From positions 813,501-877,500 of the forward strand of contig CP097899.1 of assembly GCA_023639215.1 (NCBI GenBank): a stretch of DNA of 64,000 bases, written 5' to 3'. This stretch comes from Candidatus Pristimantibacillus lignocellulolyticus. GTDB taxonomy: Bacteria > Bacillota > Bacilli > Paenibacillales > Paenibacillaceae. Below the pieces are notes generated by a model that was not told the DNA's origin, did no database searches, and worked only from the letters and a program-made list of their open reading frames with translations. Shown one piece after another: positions 28,929 to 37,012 of the stretch. Within the stretch, counting starts at the first letter, position 1. The number at the start of each line of letters is the position of its first letter. The translations under genes and the position numbers were made by a program.

Positions 28929-29087
28929 CTATTTAAATTGAGAAAGATTAGCTTGAATATCTTGTGGAACTTCTTCTTCATAGAAGAACAAAGTACAAGT
29001 TACAATTGATGCGATACCAGCAATAAAAATAATTCCCAAAGCGAACTTTTCCTGCATTTTTCCAATTGCATTGTTAACTAGACTCAT
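28929..29087 (-). CDS. agrD: AgrD-like cyclic autoinducer peptide precursor
   Basis: Precursor of 52 residues, too short for ordinary gene calls. It has the three AgrD parts: an amphipathic or hydrophobic N-terminal helix (MSLVNNAIGKMQEKFALGII and on), a cysteine-centred signal region (SIVTCTLFFYEEEVP), and an acidic tail (EEEVPQDIQANL) matching the EVP-containing recognition tail of Staphylococcus AgrD. Lining up EVP with the S. aureus precursor predicts a five-residue thiolactone ring CTLFF cut before Tyr; a six-residue CTLFFY ring is the alternative. The ATG lies two bases after the agrB stop, with GGGAG inside the end of agrB. Gene order agrB-D-C-A makes the call firm. Confidence 0.93.
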   Translation of the reverse strand: MSLVNNAIGKMQEKFALGIIFIAGIASIVTCTLFFYEEEVPQDIQANLSQFK

Positions 29088-29089
29088 AA

Positions 29090-29647
29090 CTAACATCTCC
29101 CTACTATAATTTTTTGAACGATTAGTACAGCTGCTTCAAGTACTAATCCTAAAGCAATAAAAGGTTTGAGAACGGTTGGAACAAGTATTACTGCTAATAA
29201 CAGCACACCTAAGCGTATCCAAATTCTCTTACGTAAATATAATCGATGTTTCTCATTATAGACAGCTTGTTTTACTGTCCCGATAGGCGCAATTATAGCA
29301 ACCATTATAGCTGTTAGAGCAAATACGGTGTAAACAATCCAATCTGCCACAGTTACATATGTGATTAACTTACTGACAAGTGGAAATCCGATAATACTGT
29401 AGCCAATACACTCGAACAGCGTCTTAAAGTGATACCCTAAGGCAACCTGTCTGATGATAAAAAAAGCTACATTAGCAATCATCGTTTCTAGCAAACATCC
29501 TAGCAAAATAGCAATCACGTAGACGGATACTATAGTGGTAAGGTTTGTAAGCATAATACGAATTCCATAATTCAACTTGGATCGTTCTAATGATGTGTGG
29601 TTCTCTCGAACTAATCGATCGAACAAATAATTAGCAACACTTTCCAT
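29090..29647 (-). CDS. agrB: AgrB-like peptide-processing membrane protease
   Basis: Integral membrane cysteine endopeptidase of 185 residues that cuts the AgrD tail and closes the thiolactone ring. The catalytic pair is His73 and Cys80 in ALGYHFKTLFEC, seven residues apart as in Staphylococcus AgrB (His77/Cys84), and the preceding RQ is also conserved. Four to six hydrophobic segments follow. The ATG at 29645-29647 has AAGGAGGAG upstream; an in-frame start seven codons earlier overlaps that ribosome site and is not used. First gene of agrBDCA; its promoter must lie in the 294 bases before the divergent small gene. Confidence 0.92.
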   Translation of the reverse strand: MESVANYLFDRLVRENHTSLERSKLNYGIRIMLTNLTTIVSVYVIAILLGCLLETMIANVAFFIIRQVALGYHFKTLFECIGYSIIGFPLVSKLITYVTVADWIVYTVFALTAIMVAIIAPIGTVKQAVYNEKHRLYLRKRIWIRLGVLLLAVILVPTVLKPFIALGLVLEAAVLIVQKIIVGRC

Positions 29648-29941
29648 TGTTCTCCTCCTTTCTATCAATATTCTACCAAATTTTTCATATTTTTTGAGAG
29701 TTTGCTCGTAAACGCTCTATATTTAAGCCTAAACGTAATATTTTGTATTTCTTTATTCCATTTTCACATTTATGTATTAAATTGTAAAGTATTAAACCAG
29801 TACATTCCCCTTATTTCTACAATTTATTTCTTTATTAAAAACTAACTTGATTAGACTTTATAGATTGAATTAGTGTATCCATACATAATTCGAGCCAATT
29901 AGTGGAAAAATAAAAACATCTTGTATAAAGGAGGGAATAAC
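29648..29941. promoter_or_regulatory. Divergent promoter region of agr operon and small plus-strand gene
   Basis: AT-rich region of 294 bases. On the minus strand a TTTAATAC octamer occurs twice, 15 bases apart, around 29785-29805, and CAAGTTAG (near 29845) resembles half of an AgrA site. Neither is decisive, but autoregulated agr promoters usually carry such repeats. Confidence 0.4.
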
Positions 29942-30112
29942 ATGTCATTTAAAGACTTTTCTAAAAACATGAATAACAATAATACAAAGCAAAACAACAA
30001 GACGAATACACAATCACCTGAGCAAAACAAACATGATGTAGAATTTGCTGAAGAAGCGGCTAGAGAAGCCGGATTGAGTCTAGAAGAGTACCAAAAAAAC
30101 AAACCTCAATAA
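29942..30112 (+). CDS. Small hydrophilic protein of unknown function
   Basis: Protein of 56 residues, not recognised. It is highly polar, with an Asn/Lys/Gln-rich first half (after MSFKDFSKNM) and an acidic helix in the second half (FAEEAAREAGLSLEEYQKN). There is no membrane segment or cysteine. The strong ribosome site AAAGGAGGG before the ATG and the terminator 13 bases after the stop support a real gene. The composition resembles small Bacillales stress or sporulation proteins, but no family can be assigned. It is divergent from agrB. Confidence 0.7.
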   Translation: MSFKDFSKNMNNNNTKQNNKTNTQSPEQNKHDVEFAEEAAREAGLSLEEYQKNKPQ

Positions 30113-30125
30113 TCTAGAGAAAACA

Positions 30126-30172
30126 AATAAGCCGCTGTATACGTACATATAGCACGTATACAGCGACTTATT
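30126..30172. terminator. Bidirectional terminator
   Basis: AATAAGCCGCTGTATACGT pairs with ACGTATACAGCGACTTATT (one mismatch) around a nine-base loop, between the convergent small gene and the drug-exporter gene. Confidence 0.85.
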
Positions 30173-30193
30173 GCATGTTACTTAATCTGCTTA

Positions 30194-31753
30194 TTAATGA
30201 ATCGAAGCAGGATCGATTAAAGAACCAGCCTTTTCTGGCTCGTCTATACTTTGCCTAGCCGAACCAGCCCAAAAGGCTGCAATAAATCCTATCATTGCGG
30301 AAACGAGTAAAAACCAGAAACCATATTGGACAGCATCACCCAATAACTGGCGTAATAATTCTAGTTGATCGGCAGGTAAGTTACTATTTGATTGCAATAC
30401 TGCAAGCGGATCAGTCACGACACCTAGATCATTCGATAAATGTGATAATTCGTTAGTGTGCTGGCTCATTAATGATGATATTTTGGAGTTAATTAGTGCA
30501 GTTATTATCGCTGTACCAAGCACTCCACCGATAGACCGGAAAAAACTTACAGAAGAGGTTGCGGCGCCTCGAATCGATTCGTCCACACTCATACTAACTG
30601 CTGATTGACCAACCATCATCATCATTCCGATCCCAAGACCTAATAGCACCATGATGAAGCATACGACGAGGAAATGAACATTACTTGGTAACATAATAAT
30701 GATCAATAGTCCTACCGCACATAATAACATTGCTAGTGCCATATTAAAGCGCCAAGTAAAACGTTGAATCAACATACCACATAACGTTGCTCCAAACATA
30801 ACACATAACATAAGCGGCGTAAGTGTACCACCTGTATAGGCTACATTTCCACCCAAGCTACCTTGAACAAACAACGGAATATATACTAGTGCACCAAACA
30901 TTATTATACCTTGAACAAATGTCGTAATATAAGTGCTAGCAATTACTTTATCCCGAAATAGCTGGAACGGAATAACAGGTTCTTTTGCTTTGAGTTGATT
31001 GACCACAAACCATGTTGCAGCACCTATTCCTACAATAAACATACCTATCATTTCAATAGAAACCCAGCGATATTGTACTCCACCAAGTTTAAGAGCTAAT
31101 AATAGAGAGAGTGTCCCAACAATTAATAGCATAGGACCAATAAAACCTATCGATGCATCTGACTTTTTATTGAGTGATTCTTTCGGCAATAACATCATAA
31201 AAGCGATGAGGATAATGACTCCAATTGGGAGATTAATAAAGAAAATGTATCTCCAATCAAATACTGAAGTGATAATCGCACCAATTGTAGGACCTACAAC
31301 TGATGAAAGCGCAAATATACTCATATATAGTGTCTGATAAATACTATTTTTATTTTTCGGCATTAGTGTAAATACGATGGTAAAAGTTATCGGCATTAAA
31401 AATCCTGCACCTAACCCTTTGATACCACGAAAAATAATGAGTTGTAGCATAGAATCTGCAAAACCACATAATACTGATCCCATTACAAAAACCACTAATC
31501 CCATGATTAATAACTTTTTACGACCATATAGATCAGACAATTTCCCTGCAATCGGCATCATTGCTGTAGAAGTTAACATGTAAATCGTGAACACCCATGA
31601 CATTCCAGAGAATCCTTCTAATTGCGTAGCAATCGTTGGTAATGCAGTAGATACAATCGTTTGATCTAGTTGTGTTAAGAATATGCTCAACAGTAATGCT
31701 CCAAATAACCAATTAAACTGTTTTATTGTTAACCCCTTGAACTTCGTTTCCAT
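30194..31753 (-). CDS. DHA2-family multidrug efflux MFS transporter (14 membrane helices)
   Basis: Proton-driven exporter of 519 residues with 14 hydrophobic segments, of the EmrB/QacA (DHA2) family. Visible motifs are LTQLDQTIVSTALPTI (motif D1 in helix 1), GKLSDLYGRKKLL (motif A between helices 2 and 3) and GPTIGAIITSVFDWRYIFFINLPIG (motif C region). It would export drugs or toxic metabolites. The ATG lies 34 bases after the long TetR gene on the same strand, so that regulator probably controls it. Whether the efflux function serves the upstream oxidation operon, for example by exporting a product, is unknown. Confidence 0.9.
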   Translation of the reverse strand: METKFKGLTIKQFNWLFGALLLSIFLTQLDQTIVSTALPTIATQLEGFSGMSWVFTIYMLTSTAMMPIAGKLSDLYGRKKLLIMGLVVFVMGSVLCGFADSMLQLIIFRGIKGLGAGFLMPITFTIVFTLMPKNKNSIYQTLYMSIFALSSVVGPTIGAIITSVFDWRYIFFINLPIGVIILIAFMMLLPKESLNKKSDASIGFIGPMLLIVGTLSLLLALKLGGVQYRWVSIEMIGMFIVGIGAATWFVVNQLKAKEPVIPFQLFRDKVIASTYITTFVQGIIMFGALVYIPLFVQGSLGGNVAYTGGTLTPLMLCVMFGATLCGMLIQRFTWRFNMALAMLLCAVGLLIIIMLPSNVHFLVVCFIMVLLGLGIGMMMMVGQSAVSMSVDESIRGAATSSVSFFRSIGGVLGTAIITALINSKISSLMSQHTNELSHLSNDLGVVTDPLAVLQSNSNLPADQLELLRQLLGDAVQYGFWFLLVSAMIGFIAAFWAGSARQSIDEPEKAGSLIDPASIH

Positions 31754-31787
31754 ACGGTCATCACCTGCTCCATAGCACTTGTTCGAT

Positions 31788-32879
31788 CTATATTCCCGAC
31801 ATTTTGGCGCAACGATTCAAATATCCATGTATCGTGTGATTAGTTACTCTTGAAATAACAAATCCTCCTAATCGATTAACGCCATCTTCAAGATTCCTCT
31901 GCAATGCATCTGATACTAATCTTTCTTTGCTAGTCCAAATCGCTACGTAACGATCAGCAATTAACGAGGAATAATATTGGATATAATCTAACCACTTCAT
32001 CAACTCATTAGATATCTCACCATATTTAGTAGAAGTAACAACAAATAACAAATCATTACTTTGTTGATGCTGCTGCCATTGTTCAAAACTTCGGTACAAT
32101 TGAACCGAGCATGAACGCCAATTGTTAATCGCATCGAGAATCAAGGTTAAATCATCATCACTTTCACTACTTTCATCATGATGTGAAGGAGCATATAACA
32201 CTTGTATTTGGCGTACTCTTTCAGCGTTTGTCGTTCCCTTTGTTTGTCCACTGACGAGTAAACCATGCTGAGCTAATTTAACCATTTGATCGACAATCTC
32301 CTCTTGTAACTGCTCTTTCGAACCCGAGTGACCAGTAATCATCGTTAATGATTCATCATCTCGATAATAGAACTGGTTCATCATTCCCCATAAACAAAAC
32401 AGTATGACTTGCTCGTTGGCATGTGGATTAATGATGCCAGCTTGTTTCCAGCCTCTGAACATTTCACTCTTATCATGAAAATCTTGCACCCATTGCGAAG
32501 ATGCATACTGATCGAATAACTTCCCACCATCTAACGTTTCCTTATGAAATATTTTGTATAAATTCGGAACTTTACATTTAATCTCAAAATGGGTTTGGAT
32601 ATATTGTCTAAGTACTAATTCTGGATCAATATTTTCCCATGATTGCTTTTCTAGTAAGGTTTCCCATTGACGAAACAATCTTTCAAGAACAGCTTCATAT
32701 AGCTTTTCTTTTGTACTGAAATAGTAATGAACAAGCGCCTGATTCACACCAGCCTTTATAGCAATATCACTTATGCGAGTAGCAGAATAACTGCTGTTAG
32801 CAAAAAGATCTTCTGCTGAGTTCAGAATTTTTTCCTGCATATTGATTTTCTGTTCATCTGCCTTTGTCGTTTGTGTCAT
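31788..32879 (-). CDS. TetR-family regulator with C-terminal flavodoxin-like domain
   Basis: DNA-binding regulator of 363 residues, far longer than the usual 190-220. Residues about 15-60 are a normal TetR helix-turn-helix (RISDIAIKAGVNQALVHYYFSTKEKLYEAVL), and up to about 215 it is an all-helical TetR ligand domain. The remaining 140 residues start with a short strand (RQIQVLYAPS) and continue with LLFVVTSTKYGEISNELMKWLDYIQ, the pattern of an FMN-reductase/flavodoxin-like fold (compare SPTYKATYTGLLKLMLDLL in the neighbouring reductase). The phosphate-binding loop looks degraded (SHHDESSESDDD), so flavin binding is doubtful. It follows the FMN-reductase gene by 44 bases and precedes the exporter. 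Redox or flavin sensing is an inference. Confidence 0.82.
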   Translation of the reverse strand: MTQTTKADEQKINMQEKILNSAEDLFANSSYSATRISDIAIKAGVNQALVHYYFSTKEKLYEAVLERLFRQWETLLEKQSWENIDPELVLRQYIQTHFEIKCKVPNLYKIFHKETLDGGKLFDQYASSQWVQDFHDKSEMFRGWKQAGIINPHANEQVILFCLWGMMNQFYYRDDESLTMITGHSGSKEQLQEEIVDQMVKLAQHGLLVSGQTKGTTNAERVRQIQVLYAPSHHDESSESDDDLTLILDAINNWRSCSVQLYRSFEQWQQHQQSNDLLFVVTSTKYGEISNELMKWLDYIQYYSSLIADRYVAIWTSKERLVSDALQRNLEDGVNRLGGFVISRVTNHTIHGYLNRCAKMSGI

Positions 32880-32923
32880 ATGGCATCCCCACCTTCCAAC
32901 ATCAGAGCGTATAATCTTGAGAA

Positions 32924-33436
32924 TTACAGTAATGATTTCACGACAAAGCTATTTTGTTCTACCCAATCAACCATAATAGGTTGGCATTCATCTAATTGTG
33001 AATCTAACATATACAATCCGCGACTAGTTGTTATCGCACCTAGTTCTGCAAGTACTGGCTTCATATGAAGTTCAACTGCTAAATGATGTTGATAACCCGC
33101 ACCTACCATAAGCGGAAACACAAGTTTACCTTGCAATGCATTCATAGGTAATAAATCCAGCATCAGCTTTAGTAGACCTGTATAAGTAGCCTTATAAGTA
33201 GGGCTAGCAATAACAATGTATGTCGAAGCATTTATTTGCTCAATTAGCGTGTTAATAACTTCTTGATCCCACTGTACTAAACCAACACCATAATCAGCTA
33301 AGTCAATGACATGATGAGTAATTTCTTCATCTGTTAATTGTTCCACGTATTGTGTAATCGCTTGCGATGCTTCGAAAGCAAAAGTATACGTTTTGGAGCG
33401 TGCCTTGGGATTACCAACAATTGTAGTCATATGCAT
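32924..33436 (-). CDS. NAD(P)H-dependent FMN reductase (SsuE/MsuE-like)
   Basis: Flavin reductase of 170 residues with the flavodoxin-like fold. It opens with a strand and phosphate loop (TTIVGNPKARSKTYTFA) and has the family motif ASPTYKATYTGLLKLMLDLLP near residue 75-95 plus a GAGYQHHLAVE segment. It would supply reduced FMN to the two-component monooxygenases encoded in this region. Its ATG overlaps the TAA of the preceding gene (TAATG), and GAGGTG lies eight bases upstream, so translation is coupled. The operon thus has two flavin reductases of unrelated folds. Confidence 0.87.
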   Translation of the reverse strand: MHMTTIVGNPKARSKTYTFAFEASQAITQYVEQLTDEEITHHVIDLADYGVGLVQWDQEVINTLIEQINASTYIVIASPTYKATYTGLLKLMLDLLPMNALQGKLVFPLMVGAGYQHHLAVELHMKPVLAELGAITTSRGLYMLDSQLDECQPIMVDWVEQNSFVVKSLL

Positions 33437-33930
33437 TATGCTTGCACCTCTAATTTCTCAAGCTTATTATATTTGCCCCTATAGAAAATAAGCGGCTCAG
33501 TTTCTCCCACGGCTTGGTGTATCTTAACACCTTTTCCAAGAAGAATTTTATGATCTCCACCATCAACGATCGCGGTCACTTCACATTCAACACTTGTTAA
33601 CGTTCCTTCAAGCACTGGCACTCCAATATCTCCACTGTAATATGCAATACCTTCAAATTTCTCAGAACTGCCTTTTTTTGCAAATTGACGAGATACTTGT
33701 TCTTGAGATGCAGCTAAAATATTGACACAATATTTCCCTGATTCAGTAAGATGCGTCAAAGTCGTACTATTATTATCTACACAAATAAGTACCATTGGCG
33801 GATCAAGCGATAATGATGTAAAGGCATTTGCAGTCATTCCTAATGGATTACCCTCATTGTCAATTGTAGTAATAATGGTTACACCAGATGCAAATTGCCC
33901 CATAGTATTTCGCCATACGATTGGATCCAT
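33436..33930 (-). CDS. Flavin reductase-like FMN-binding split-barrel protein (RutF/HpaC-like)
   Basis: Protein of about 164 residues with the split beta-barrel flavin reductase fold. Typical segments are MGQFASGVTIITTIDNEGNPLGMTANAFTSLSLDPPMVLICV, then the GKYCVNILAASQEQVSRQFA helix, and a late GDHKILLGKGV with the conserved histidine. Such proteins reduce FMN with NAD(P)H for a partner monooxygenase; RutF serves RutA in the pyrimidine pathway. I use the ATG at 33928-33930, which has GGGGGAT upstream; an earlier in-frame start would overlap the preceding gene. Confidence 0.87.
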   Translation of the reverse strand: MDPIVWRNTMGQFASGVTIITTIDNEGNPLGMTANAFTSLSLDPPMVLICVDNNSTTLTHLTESGKYCVNILAASQEQVSRQFAKKGSSEKFEGIAYYSGDIGVPVLEGTLTSVECEVTAIVDGGDHKILLGKGVKIHQAVGETEPLIFYRGKYNKLEKLEVQA

Positions 33931-33959
33931 ATATCCCCCTACTTTCATCATTTTCATCG

Positions 33960-35264
33960 TTATGAATTGCATATTTTCCAAGCGGTAAATGCATAGATTG
34001 CTGCAGCATCAACCATATCTTCTATCGTCGGTTGAAATCTTGCTGGACCAAATGTAGCTGAGGGAATTCTGAACATATTGAATACATTATGATCACGCCA
34101 CATACTGGAATACGCATAGTGAGCTAACTCCAATTCTCCGCGCTCCCCCGCCAAACTGCCTACAGCAATGGCATCTACAAGAGGAGCGATAGCTTCATCG
34201 TCGGCCTCATGACCTTGACGATAAACAAGCGGCAACACTTGGCCCTGCATATTAGCTGTATGAAGTAAAGCCTCTAATTGTCGATGAATCGGTGCAATAG
34301 ATTGCTTGGCCGTAATATTTACTTCGATGTAGACAGAGCATACTTCACTACCCGCTCCCATAATATGTGGATCTCCACCACGTATTGCAGAGATTTGTAC
34401 TTTCGGAATAGATTCGCCGCCTTTTGCTTTATACGTGTTTTCTTGCTCATATTGAACTGCCCATTGTTGAATTTTCTCGATTAGAACAGCCACTTGCACA
34501 AGTGGACTAGGATGATGCTGTAGCTCCTGAGGATGATTAATCATCGGTGTAAATATCTCCTCACCGTACAAATCAATCCGATAGAGTGCATGCCCACATG
34601 ACATCCATGTTATTCCGAAATCAGTTCCTTCAGCAGCAATGGCATAATCCGGTGCCACTCCTCCATGCGATAATAAATAATGAGCACCTACTTCTTTGCC
34701 CATAAATTCAGCACCACGAAACTCTTCAACTTGCTCTGGACCAATCTCACCAGGACTAGCTGTAATATATAAGTGACCCTTTAATGGAAGACCTGCATTT
34801 CTCAATGCTTTTGCAGCTATTAATGTACAAGTCATCGGACCACGATCATTCTCTACTGGGCGACCAGAAAACACACCATTCTCAAATTTTGCTTCAAGCC
34901 ATTCTGGTCGTATTACCGTTTCCGGACGATAACGCCAATTATCGCGTTCATTATATTGAGGTGACTCTGTATCAAGGTGGCTAGTGAAAAGTAGATTTTT
35001 CCCTTCTCCTGGTTGATCTCCACCCATCGTACCAATAACATTGAATCTATCCTCAACCATTCCAACCTTTCTTGTTGAAAAACCTTCCTTCTTCAACCAA
35101 TCATATACGTACTCACCAGCTTCTCGTTCAAAGCCTGCTATACTTCGAATATTACCTAGTTCTAATAACAAATCTATTACTTCTTGTGGATTAATATTGT
35201 CGCGAATCGTTTGCATCACTGCATAATCGTCTTCTGTATACGCTGTTACATTCGAGATTCCCAT
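33960..35264 (-). CDS. M20-family metallohydrolase
   Basis: Zinc-dependent amidase or peptidase of the M20 (ArgE/DapE/CPG2) family, about 434 residues. The metal-binding HLD of LLFTSHLDTESP, the ENDRG segment (in place of the usual DDKGG loop), and the glutamate of SPGEIGPEQVEEF can be seen, followed by a dimerisation domain (with HHPSP replacing the usual HaG...P motif) and a late YAYSSMWRDHNVF segment. It would hydrolyse an amide or carbamoyl bond in an intermediate of the operon. The ATG at 35262-35264 is four bases after the stop of the isochorismatase-like gene and has GGGAGGGA upstream. The exact substrate is unknown; the unusual ENDRG loop deserves attention. Confidence 0.82.
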   Translation of the reverse strand: MGISNVTAYTEDDYAVMQTIRDNINPQEVIDLLLELGNIRSIAGFEREAGEYVYDWLKKEGFSTRKVGMVEDRFNVIGTMGGDQPGEGKNLLFTSHLDTESPQYNERDNWRYRPETVIRPEWLEAKFENGVFSGRPVENDRGPMTCTLIAAKALRNAGLPLKGHLYITASPGEIGPEQVEEFRGAEFMGKEVGAHYLLSHGGVAPDYAIAAEGTDFGITWMSCGHALYRIDLYGEEIFTPMINHPQELQHHPSPLVQVAVLIEKIQQWAVQYEQENTYKAKGGESIPKVQISAIRGGDPHIMGAGSEVCSVYIEVNITAKQSIAPIHRQLEALLHTANMQGQVLPLVYRQGHEADDEAIAPLVDAIAVGSLAGERGELELAHYAYSSMWRDHNVFNMFRIPSATFGPARFQPTIEDMVDAAAIYAFTAWKICNS

Positions 35265-35268
35265 ACGC

Positions 35269-35886
35269 TCATTCTCCCTCCCAATAAGAGAGTAATTGTT
35301 CCGTTGATAATATCGTCGCAAAATTCATATCTAATATGTTAATTGACATTAGATGCACATCTTGCTCATACGCTGCACAAGCATCGGCTACTACATAAAC
35401 TTCATAATCTTTCATAAATGCATCTCTTACCGTTGAATCCACACAACATTCTGTTGTAACGCCAGTAACGATAAGATGTTCTACATTCAATTGTTGTAAC
35501 AATAGTTCAATGTTAGTACCTACAAATGCACTATACTTCTGTTTTTCTACAATGTAATCTGCTGACGATGGAGCTATACGATAGTCTTCTGCTCCGAAGG
35601 TTCCCCGTCTACAGATCGCAACTGAATCTTCAGGATCAAGTCCCTTTTTCGCGTACCATGATTTCATGGCACGCGAGTCTGTTACCGGATCAGTGATAAG
35701 GCGAATGAATAAGATTGGAACCTCTTGCTCATGAGCAACTTTAATTAGTCGCTCAATCTGATCAACGGCTGGATCAATAGTAGATAAATCAATCCCATAT
35801 TGCGCCATCTTCCCTTCTGGTCCACAAAAATCTTGTTGAACATCTACAATTAACAACGCCGATTGATCCTTTAGCTTCCAACTCAT
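35269..35886 (-). CDS. Isochorismatase-like cysteine hydrolase (RutB-like)
   Basis: Cysteine hydrolase of about 205 residues. The catalytic triad of the family is visible: Asp in LLIVDVQQDF (about 15), Lys in VEKQKYSAF (about 117) and Cys in VTGVTTECCVDST (about 149). Members cleave amides or carbamates; RutB, which works after RutA in uracil breakdown, belongs here, as do nicotinamidases and N-carbamoylsarcosine hydrolases. The ATG at 35884-35886 follows AAGGA; an in-frame start three codons earlier sits too close to that site. It is 17 bases downstream of the RutA-like gene, so the two very likely act in sequence. Confidence 0.87.
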   Translation of the reverse strand: MSWKLKDQSALLIVDVQQDFCGPEGKMAQYGIDLSTIDPAVDQIERLIKVAHEQEVPILFIRLITDPVTDSRAMKSWYAKKGLDPEDSVAICRRGTFGAEDYRIAPSSADYIVEKQKYSAFVGTNIELLLQQLNVEHLIVTGVTTECCVDSTVRDAFMKDYEVYVVADACAAYEQDVHLMSINILDMNFATILSTEQLLSYWEGE

Positions 35887-35902
35887 ATTGATCATTCCTT
35901 CC

Positions 35903-36979
35903 TTATTGTGTAACCATCGTTCCTCTTAGTTGTGGCAAAATATCTGATCCAAATGTTTTCAAATCCTCTACATAATCAGGGAATGTAAGCATCATTCCAT
36001 CTATATTTGTTGCTTCAATAATTTCTTCAATACGATTTGTAATCGTTTCTACACTACCAGAGATAGTTTCTGTCATAAATGCGCTCTTAGCACGTGCAAC
36101 CATTGAGTTTTCACGACCATCTGGATCAAGACCATAACTACGAAGCATTCCTTTAATCGCGCCTTCATCTGCGCCTTCTTGATAAAGCTTCATTCGTTCT
36201 TCAGCATGAGCATCCGTTTCACCAGGAATAATGGTAAACATCGCATACGTTTTAATTGTTTTGTTACGTTCTGCTGCCATTTCTTTGGCGCGTTTACTTA
36301 CTGATGCTAGTTCCTCTAGATCACGTCCGCCGATAAAGCAAGCGTCACCTTCATCAATAGTGAAGCCCATACCTTTCTCAGATTGACCTGCACAGATGAT
36401 TTCTGGTCTTGGTCTTTGAATCGGCTTAGGTAATGACTCACATTCCTCGATATTAAAGTATTGTCCGTGATGAGTGACACTATCTTCATTCCAAAGACGT
36501 TTGACTACTTGCATCCATTCCTTGGCAAGATCATAGCGCTCACTATGACCTAGATGTTCTGGCCACATTCCCATTTGCTGAAATTCACCTGCAAATGAAC
36601 CAGACACTACATTCATCCCAACACGACCACCACTAATCTGATCAAGCGTAGCGTACATTTTTGCCGCTACTGCAGGGTTATATAATAATGTATGAACAGT
36701 CGCGTAAATTTTTACACGCGATGTCGCTTCCGCAAGACCAGCCATCATCGTCATAGACTCTAATGAAGTTCCCCAATGATTCGTCGAACCACCATATCCT
36801 TTCCATTTCGCCATCGACATTATGAAATCTAGTCCAAGTTCCTCAGCGATTAATGCTGCTTTTTTATTAATTTCATAACCACCATCTAGCTTGGGAGTAT
36901 TCTCTGAAATAATCCATCCTCCATTTGTAATTGGTAGAAACACACCAAAATCCACTTTGTTATAATCGATTGTCGTCAT
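35903..36979 (-). CDS. RutA-like flavin-dependent monooxygenase
   Basis: Luciferase-like (LLM class) flavin monooxygenase of 358 residues. It resembles E. coli RutA, pyrimidine oxygenase, along its length: FGVFLPITNGGWIISENTP at the start, SLESMTMMAGLAEATSRVKIYAT, GGRVGMNVVSG, the flavin-binding IICAGQSEKGMGF, then GADEGAIKGM and MMLTFPDYVEDLKTFG near the end. RutA-type enzymes open amide C-N bonds of heterocycles using a flavin peroxide or N5-oxide. The neighbours supply a RutB-like hydrolase and a RutF-like reductase, but RutC, D, E and G counterparts are missing and an ABC importer is present, so uracil itself may not be the substrate. The ATG follows GGGAGAG. Confidence 0.87.
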   Translation of the reverse strand: MTTIDYNKVDFGVFLPITNGGWIISENTPKLDGGYEINKKAALIAEELGLDFIMSMAKWKGYGGSTNHWGTSLESMTMMAGLAEATSRVKIYATVHTLLYNPAVAAKMYATLDQISGGRVGMNVVSGSFAGEFQQMGMWPEHLGHSERYDLAKEWMQVVKRLWNEDSVTHHGQYFNIEECESLPKPIQRPRPEIICAGQSEKGMGFTIDEGDACFIGGRDLEELASVSKRAKEMAAERNKTIKTYAMFTIIPGETDAHAEERMKLYQEGADEGAIKGMLRSYGLDPDGRENSMVARAKSAFMTETISGSVETITNRIEEIIEATNIDGMMLTFPDYVEDLKTFGSDILPQLRGTMVTQ

Positions 36980-37012
36980 ACTTTCTCTCTCCCTTATGTT
37001 TTATATGATTCA

